From: Rhizobium sp. 18065
GTDB taxonomy: Bacteria > Pseudomonadota > Alphaproteobacteria > Rhizobiales > Rhizobiaceae
Assembly: GCF_902706095.1 (NCBI RefSeq)
Contig: NZ_CACSJP010000001.1
Coordinates: forward strand, 124,001-188,000
Direction of reading: 5' to 3'
DNA length: 64,000 nucleotides
Shown here: positions 58,314-64,000 of the stretch, piece by piece
Numbering within the stretch: position 1 is the first letter of the stretch
Layout: the number at the start of each line of letters is the position of its first letter
Program-made: the position numbers and the translations under genes
The notes under the pieces: model-generated
Told to the model about the DNA's origin: nothing
The model's database searches: none
Seen by the model: only the letters and a program-made list of their open reading frames with translations

Positions 58314-58556
58314 ATGCAAAGATCTATGGTCACACAACAGGATGTTGAACCAGAGGAAGAAATGGCGGAGATCCTGGCCATCAGCCGGATGCTGTCGTTC
58401 GCCTGCCAGCGTGCGCGATCGATGGATCTGGGCGTCTCGACATATTTTCTCGAAATGGCGCTGATGTCGCTGATGCAGGACATGTTGAACACCGGCATGG
58501 AAGGATCGGCGAAGGAGTCGTTCAGCCTTCCCAACGCCGGCGCCGGGTTTCACTGA
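58314..58556 (+). CDS. Small protein, 80 residues, unknown function
   Basis: Short helical protein from the ATG at 58314, with GGGGGCGGAC just upstream; the frame is open from 58242 without a good start. Met-rich (about ten Met), with an amphipathic block DLGVSTYFLEMALMSLMQDML. It looks like the small conserved proteins found after XRE genes in Rhizobiaceae, but I recognise no named family. Confidence 0.6.
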   Translation: MQRSMVTQQDVEPEEEMAEILAISRMLSFACQRARSMDLGVSTYFLEMALMSLMQDMLNTGMEGSAKESFSLPNAGAGFH

Positions 58557-59303
58557 CAACAAGTCGAAGATTGCCGACAAGCGTCTACGAATGACATCCC
58601 CGTCGGCTTCAACCTCCAGTGCTGCCGGCGGGGACAGTCAGGCAAGAAGTGATGCAACATGCGCCGCCACTTGCACTCAAAATGGAATGAAGCGGCAGGC
58701 AGCTTATTGCGCCATCATTGCCGATCAGGGAGCCCGACACAAAATCTGTCGACCCTGAAAATGTGATCTAGCCCGCCAGCAATGATCGAAGTGTCCCCGC
58801 AATGATTGACGTGTCATTGCGCCCGCCAGTTCACCGGCTCAAATTTCTCAAAAACTCCCGTCTTTTCCGCAGCCACGCTTGCCGAAGCAGGATCATGGCT
58901 GATGCAGTACCGGCTGATTCTACGTTGTGACGGGTCAGTCGCCGATTGCCGCGACGATCTTCTCCCGGAGCACAGCCTCACGCTGCACCATTGGCGCACC
59001 AGGAGTTGTTGCGGCGTGCGTGCCTGCGGGTGGACTGCGAGCTGCCTTTGGCTGCCGGGCAAAGCCTGCCATCACACGTCCCTCGCGCCAATCCGGCGGC
59101 CGCCCGAAAGCAGACCAGCTTCGGGCAAGCCCATTCCCTCATAGATTGTTCCATGTGGTGGGCTGAAGCCTTTCCATGCCTGCCGTTGCGCGCCCGGTGA
59201 AAGCCTGGCGCCGGGTTTCTGTCATGCCGTGGTGGACAGTAGGACCGACGGCGGCGGTGGCGTTGGTGGATTTTAGTTTGGATAGAATCAAAGGGATTTG
59301 TTT
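58557..59303. other. 747-bp region without a supported gene
   Basis: Short ORFs on both strands cover parts of it but none has both a start signal and protein-like composition. The last 150 bases presumably contain the promoter and leader of the giant repeat gene, whose ribosome site AAAGGGA is at 59291-59296. The middle (58750-59150) has the look of a degraded coding sequence, possibly a mobile-element remnant, but I cannot support a family. Confidence 0.5.
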
Positions 59304-62300
59304 ATGAGCACGACCATTCCTTCGCTGAGCGTCAGCCAGATCAGATCCCTCTCGACGTCTGCCATCGCAGGCTGGACAACGGAAGACGCTGCGGCCCTGT
59401 CGACCACGCAGATCAAGGCGCTCTCCTCGGCGCAGGTCGGCGCTCTGGAGACGGAAGATCTCGCCGTCTTCTCGGCAACCCAGATCAGCGCGATTGCCAC
59501 GTCGGCCATTGTCAGCCTGAACCTCGATCAACTGGCCATCTTGACCACCGACATGATCGCCGGTCTCGCCACCGGCCAGATTGCGGCTTTGAAAACGACC
59601 CAGGTCGACGCGCTTGGCTCGCAGCAGATCGAAGCCTTGTCCGCCGCTCAGATCGCGGCATTCAAATCGAGCCAGCTGGCGGTCCTGACGCCGGAAGACC
59701 TTTCGACATTCACCACCGCGGAAATTGCGGCAATCAGCACGGCAGCGCTGTCGGGTCTTCCCACGGCCACGATCGCCGCCCTGAGCTCCGACCATACGGC
59801 GGCCCTGACAACCGCTCAGATCGCTGCCCTGAAGACGAACCAGATCGCCGCCCTGACCACCACCCAGGTCGATGCTTTGTCGACCGCCCAGATTGCTGCC
59901 CTGTCCTCCACCCAGATCAAGGCGCTGTCGAACGAAACCATCGCTGAACTCAGCGCCGCACAGATCACCGCCGTCAGCAGCAAGGCGATTGTCGGCCTGA
60001 GCACAGGCCAGATCGCCGCCCTGTCCAGCACGCAGGTCGAAGCGCTTTCTGCCACCCAGATTGCCGTGCTGACCTCGACCCAGGTGACGGCACTGGCAGC
60101 CGAAGACATTGCCACATTCACCACCGAAGAGATCGCCGCCATCAGCTCGACCGGTATAGCCGGGCTGGGCACGTCCATCGTAGCGGCGCTGACCTCCGCC
60201 CAGGTTGCGGCTCTCAAGACGTCTCAGGTCGCCGCTTTGAAGACGACGCAGATGGCAGCGTTGACCTCCGCCCAGATCGAGGCCCTGTCGACCGCCCAGA
60301 TTGCCGCCCTGAGTTCGACCCAGATCAAGGCTCTGCCCGGCGAGAGGGTCGCCGATCTGACCACGGCCCAGATTGCCGCTCTGAGCAGCAAGGCGATCAC
60401 GGGCCTGACGTCGTCGCAGATGGCTGCCCTGACCTCTTCGCAGGTCGAGGCTTTGTCGTCGGCCCAGATTGCTGCCCTGAATTCCAGCCAGGTCGCGGCT
60501 CTCAGCTCCGAAGATATCGTCACTTTCAGCACGGCAGAGATTGCAGCGCTCAGTTCCGCTGCGATCACCGGGCTGAACACCGCCAATATCGCGGCTCTGA
60601 CCTCGGATCAGACGGCTGCCCTGAAGACCGCCCAGATCGCTGCCCTGAAGACAACCCAGATTGCTGCCTTGAGCTTCAGTCAGATCGAAACCCTGACCAC
60701 CGCGCAGTTTGCCGCACTGAGCTCCGCCCAGATCAAGGCGCTGTCGAGCGATAGTGTCGCCGGCCTGACCACCGCACAGATCGCGGCTCTGAGCAGCAAG
60801 GCGATCACGGGCCTGACATCGGCACAGGTTGGTGCATTGTCGTCTGCGCAGATCGAAGTCCTGTCGTCGGCCCAGATTGCGGCGATGACCTCGACCCAGA
60901 TTGCTGCCTTGAGCGCCGAAGGCCTGGCGACCTTCAGCACCGCCGAGCTTGCGGCGATTTCCACGGCTGCCATCGCCGGCCTCTCGACCGAGAATATCAG
61001 CGCTCTCTCCGCGGAACAGGCCGCAGCTCTGAAGACCAACCAGATCGCCGCCTTGAAGACCAGCCAGCTCGCGTCCCTCAGCACCGCTCAGATCGCCGCG
61101 CTCACCACGGCGCAGTTTTCGGCTCTGAGCGCCACGCAGATCAAGGCATTGGCCAGCGAGAGCATCGCTGCTTTGACCACGGCCCAGATCGCCGCGCTCA
61201 GCACCAAGGCGGTCAGCGGGCTCACCTCGACCCAGATTGGCGCCTTGAGCACCGAGCAGGCGGAAGCGCTGACGTCCACCTTGATCGCGGCGATGAGTTC
61301 GACCCAGATCGCCGCTCTGGGCGCCGAGGACATCGCAACTTTCACCACTGCCGAAATTGCCGCGATCAGTTCATCCGCGCTCGGGGGCCTTTCCTCGGAT
61401 GGTGTCGCGGCCCTCACCACGGCGCAGGCCGCCGCCCTGAAGACCGCGCAGATCGCCGCGCTGAAGACCACCCAGATTGTCGCCCTGAGTGACAGCCAGC
61501 TCGCGGCGCTAAGCACCTCCCAGGTAAGCGCGCTGACCTCGCTTCAGATCGCCGCCCTGTCGAGCTCGACCGTCAGCTCCCTGACGACGGCCCAGATTGC
61601 GGCCTTGAGCACCCGGGCGATTTCAGGTCTGACCTCGTCGCAGGTCGAAGCCCTGAGCACGAGCCAGATCGATGCCTTGTCCTCCACCCAGATCGCCGCT
61701 TTCGGGTCGGCACAGGTCGCTGCACTCGGTACCGAGGATCTGGCGACCTTCTCGGTCGACGAAATGGCAGCCTTGAGCACGGCAGCGGTGGGCGGCCTGT
61801 CGACCGACCTGATCGCCTCGTTGACGGCCAGCCAGACCGCGGCGCTGAAGACGAGCCAGATTGCTGCCCTCAAGACGACCCAGATCCAGGCACTGAGTTC
61901 CGTCCAGATTGCCGCCTTGACCGCAGCTCAGTTCGGCGCCCTGAGCTCCGCCCAGATCATGTCCCTGTCCAGCGAAAGCATCGCTGCGCTGACCATCGAT
62001 CAGGTGTCCGCGCTGAGCACGAAAGCTGTCGCCGGCCTGACCTCGTCGCAGATCGAAGCCTTGAGCACGGCGCAGATCGAAGCCCTGTCATCGTCGCAGA
62101 TTGCCGCCTTGGGATCTGCCCAGGTGGCGGCTCTTGGCACCGAGGATCTGGCAACCTTTTCGGCCGATGAAATCGCGGCCATTCGCACGGCGGCAATCCC
62201 GGGTCTTCCCACGGCCAATATCGCGGCCCTCAAGGCTGAACAGCTGGCGGCTTTGACGACAAGCCAGATCGCGGCCCTTTCATCGTCCCAGATCGAAGCC

Positions 62301-64000
62301 CTCAGCACGTCTCAGCTGGTCACCCTGACCCCGGAACAGATTGGCGCAATTTCATCGACGGCCATTCCTGGCCTGGCCACGGCCAGCATTCCGGTTCTGA
62401 CCGCCGATCAGGTTGCTGCCCTCAGCACCAAGGCCTTCGCAAGCCTGTCCACGGCCCAGATCGAAGCCCTGTCGGTGGAACAGGCCGAAGCGCTGACATC
62501 GGTTCTCGTCGGCGCCATGAGTTCTGCCCAGATCGCCGCCCTGAGCGACGCGGAGCTGGCCACGTTCTCGACTGCCGATATTGCCGCGATCAGCGCAGCG
62601 GCCATCGCCGGCCTGTCGACTTCCAATATCGCAATTCTCAGCGCCGACCAGGTGGAAGCGCTGACCACGGCCCAGGTCGCGACCTTGACATCGGATCAGG
62701 TCGAAGCCCTGAGCACCGAACAGATCGCCGCGCTCAGTACATCGCAGATCGGCGCATTGACCTCCACCGGTGTCTCCGGTCTGGCGACGGGCACGATTGC
62801 AGCGCTGAGCGATGACCAGATCGCCGCCCTGAGCACCAAGGCGATCCCGGGCTTGACCGCAGCGCAGATCGAGGCTCTCAGCACCCTCCAGGTTGAGGCG
62901 CTCACCTCCTCCCAGGTTGCCAGCCTGACCTCGGCACAGATCTCCGCTCTTGGTACGGCGGATATCGCGACCTTCTCCACGGCGGATCTGGCTGCCATCG
63001 CATCCACCGCCATTTCCGGCCTGTCCACGGCCAATATCGCGGCCCTGACATCCGATCAGATTGCCGCCTTGGCGACGGCCCAGATCGTGGCGCTGTCGTC
63101 CAGCCAGGTCGAAGTGCTGAGTTCCGCCCAGCTCGCAGCGCTGAGCACCGCGCAGCTTGCGGTGCTGACGTCGGCGCAGGCCAACGCATTGTCCAGCCAG
63201 ACGATTGCATCGCTGTCGACCGAGCAGATCGCCGCCCTGAACACCGGAGCGGTGGCCGGCATGACCCCGGCCCAGATCGAGGCGCTGACAACGGCCCAGG
63301 TCGACGCGCTCTCCACGCTGCAGATTGCCGCTCTGGCATCGACGCAGCTGGCCGCACTCGGCACGGCTGATCTGGCGACATTCTCCACGGCCGATATTGC
63401 AGCGATCACGGCAGCGGCCATTCCCGGTCTGTCGACGGCCAATATTGCCGCCCTGACCGCTGAACAGGTTTCCGCATTGACGACGGCTCAGATCGCGTCG
63501 CTCAATTCGGCCCAGGTCGAAGCGCTGAAATCCAGCCAGCTCGGCAGCTTCACACCCACGCAGATCTCGGCCCTGAGCTCAACGGCCTTGCAGGGCCTGT
63601 CCACCGGCAACATCGCCGCCCTGTCGAACGATCAGATCGCAGCCCTGTCTGCGGCGGCGATTTCCGGCTTGAGCGCAGCCCAGATTGACGCCCTGTCGAC
63701 CGCCCAGGTCGAAGCCTTGTCCGCGACGCAGATTGCCGCCCTCAGCGCCACCCAGATCGGCGCGCTGAGCCACGAGGACCTCGCGACCTTCTCGACGGCG
63801 GATATCGCAGCGATCACCGCATCGGCCATTGCTGGGTTGTCGGAAGCCACGGTTTCCGCCCTGACGACAGCGCAGATCGCCTCCTTGAGCGCAGCTCAGC
63901 TGAACGGTTTCACCTCCCTTCAGGTGGGCGCACTGAGCTCGACCCAGGTTGGCAACCTGACCACGACGCAGGTCGCAGCGCTGAGCGCGGCGGGTCTTTC
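59304..64000 (+). CDS. Giant octapeptide-repeat protein, 3' end outside window
   Basis: Open without a stop from the ATG at 59304 to the window edge: at least 1,565 residues. AAAGGGA lies about eight bases before the start. After some 25 N-terminal residues (MSTTIPSLSVSQIRSL...) the protein consists of about 190 tandem octads of the form S-T-A-Q-I-A-A-L, with Ile/Val at 5 and Leu at 8, Gln usually at 4, no Cys and almost no aromatics except a recurring Phe. No Sec signal is seen, so type I export by a C-terminal signal, or a cytosolic role, remain possible. Probably a large surface or secreted protein; function unknown. Confidence 0.9.
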   Translation, partial: MSTTIPSLSVSQIRSLSTSAIAGWTTEDAAALSTTQIKALSSAQVGALETEDLAVFSATQISAIATSAIVSLNLDQLAILTTDMIAGLATGQIAALKTTQVDALGSQQIEALSAAQIAAFKSSQLAVLTPEDLSTFTTAEIAAISTAALSGLPTATIAALSSDHTAALTTAQIAALKTNQIAALTTTQVDALSTAQIAALSSTQIKALSNETIAELSAAQITAVSSKAIVGLSTGQIAALSSTQVEALSATQIAVLTSTQVTALAAEDIATFTTEEIAAISSTGIAGLGTSIVAALTSAQVAALKTSQVAALKTTQMAALTSAQIEALSTAQIAALSSTQIKALPGERVADLTTAQIAALSSKAITGLTSSQMAALTSSQVEALSSAQIAALNSSQVAALSSEDIVTFSTAEIAALSSAAITGLNTANIAALTSDQTAALKTAQIAALKTTQIAALSFSQIETLTTAQFAALSSAQIKALSSDSVAGLTTAQIAALSSKAITGLTSAQVGALSSAQIEVLSSAQIAAMTSTQIAALSAEGLATFSTAELAAISTAAIAGLSTENISALSAEQAAALKTNQIAALKTSQLASLSTAQIAALTTAQFSALSATQIKALASESIAALTTAQIAALSTKAVSGLTSTQIGALSTEQAEALTSTLIAAMSSTQIAALGAEDIATFTTAEIAAISSSALGGLSSDGVAALTTAQAAALKTAQIAALKTTQIVALSDSQLAALSTSQVSALTSLQIAALSSSTVSSLTTAQIAALSTRAISGLTSSQVEALSTSQIDALSSTQIAAFGSAQVAALGTEDLATFSVDEMAALSTAAVGGLSTDLIASLTASQTAALKTSQIAALKTTQIQALSSVQIAALTAAQFGALSSAQIMSLSSESIAALTIDQVSALSTKAVAGLTSSQIEALSTAQIEALSSSQIAALGSAQVAALGTEDLATFSADEIAAIRTAAIPGLPTANIAALKAEQLAALTTSQIAALSSSQIEALSTSQLVTLTPEQIGAISSTAIPGLATASIPVLTADQVAALSTKAFASLSTAQIEALSVEQAEALTSVLVGAMSSAQIAALSDAELATFSTADIAAISAAAIAGLSTSNIAILSADQVEALTTAQVATLTSDQVEALSTEQIAALSTSQIGALTSTGVSGLATGTIAALSDDQIAALSTKAIPGLTAAQIEALSTLQVEALTSSQVASLTSAQISALGTADIATFSTADLAAIASTAISGLSTANIAALTSDQIAALATAQIVALSSSQVEVLSSAQLAALSTAQLAVLTSAQANALSSQTIASLSTEQIAALNTGAVAGMTPAQIEALTTAQVDALSTLQIAALASTQLAALGTADLATFSTADIAAITAAAIPGLSTANIAALTAEQVSALTTAQIASLNSAQVEALKSSQLGSFTPTQISALSSTALQGLSTGNIAALSNDQIAALSAAAISGLSAAQIDALSTAQVEALSATQIAALSATQIGALSHEDLATFSTADIAAITASAIAGLSEATVSALTTAQIASLSAAQLNGFTSLQVGALSSTQVGNLTTTQVAALSAAGL
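59457..64000 (+). repeat. Higher-order 408-bp tandem repeat (17 octads, 136 residues)
   Basis: A marker octad of the type EDLATFST recurs with its third codon at 59697, 60105, 60513, 60921, 61329, 61737, 62145, 62553, 62961, 63369 and 63777: ten successive intervals of exactly 408 bp. A first, shorter interval of 240 bp (10 octads) starts at 59457. Copies differ at many codon positions, so this is an old, selected array, not a recent duplication. Confidence 0.92.

Noticed and set aside
58750..59166. Possible insertion-sequence remnant or small genes on either strand
   Set aside because: No recognisable transposase motif and no terminal inverted repeats could be seen.
59816..63850. Ten or so minus-strand open frames of 60-160 codons opposite the giant repeat gene
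   Set aside because: They recur with the 408-bp period and are simply the reverse reading of the octad repeat; they lack independent start signals.
59380..64000. 24-bp periodic repeat considered as a CRISPR array or satellite DNA
   Set aside because: No spacers, and substitutions are codon-structured in one open frame, so it is a protein-coding repeat.
51448..64000. Second copy of the tRNA-Ser 3' end marking an integrated element
   Set aside because: No repeat of the T-arm/acceptor sequence was seen downstream within the window and there is no integrase gene.

Overview
The window reads as chromosome of a Rhizobiaceae-type alphaproteobacterium (Rhizobium/Agrobacterium relatives). This rests on gene content and order: a phnGHIJKL C-P lyase operon next to phnCDE, an mgsA-glk-ABC-dapB-gpmA block, a ctp/cpa-type Flp pilus cluster, yejABEF, and many ATGA/GTGA start-stop overlaps in GC-rich DNA. 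The species cannot be named from the sequence alone.

Layout. 1-10,377: a minus-strand phosphonate operon (phnG-H-I-J-K-L, a hexapeptide acetyltransferase, phnC-D-E-E; the last gene is cut by the window edge). It diverges from the GntR-type regulator phnF across a region carrying a PHO-box-like site and a TGTCTA/TAGACA dyad. 10,429-16,455: minus-strand central metabolism and envelope genes (gpmA, dapB, an MsbA-like ABC exporter, glk, mgsA, mepA). 16,635-23,307: the peptide importer yejA-B-E-F, with a VapBC-like toxin-antitoxin pair stitched between yejE and yejF. 23,318-26,967: a 2-hydroxyacid dehydrogenase, a small membrane protein, pncB, a CoxG-like protein and a possible 51-residue ORF. 27,103-38,295: Flp/Tad pilus genes (pilin, cpaA-B-C-D-E-F, tadB, tadC on minus; a stand-alone CpaC-N-terminal-like protein and two TadE/G pseudopilins on plus). 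38,391-49,916: nucleoside salvage, with deoB-add-upp on plus, an aspartyl protease, and on minus a BMP-type nucleoside ABC importer leading into cdd-punA-deoC-deoA. 50,173-51,472: msrA, a small membrane protein and tRNA-Ser(GGA).

Downstream of the tRNA the gene content becomes accessory. An unknown protein is followed by a plus-strand block: a SARP/BTAD-TPR regulator, an uncharacterised 145-aa protein, a YcaO, a TfuA-like protein and a pentein-fold (peptidyl-arginine-deiminase-like) protein. The last three are joined by ATGA overlaps. This looks like a peptide-modification (RiPP-like) locus pairing YcaO-TfuA backbone chemistry with a predicted arginine deiminase, and is the best candidate here for an undescribed system. 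After an XRE regulator and a small conserved-looking protein, the window ends inside a giant ORF (at least 1,565 codons from 59,304). It is built of 8-residue repeats of the type xTxQIxAL, arranged in an exact 408-bp (136-residue, 17-octad) higher-order repeat.

How it fits together: the left half is nutrient scavenging (phosphonates, peptides, nucleosides) plus a surface pilus; the right end is a probable specialised-metabolite or surface-protein region next to a tRNA gene. Functional names come from recognised motifs and gene order; no database search was possible.
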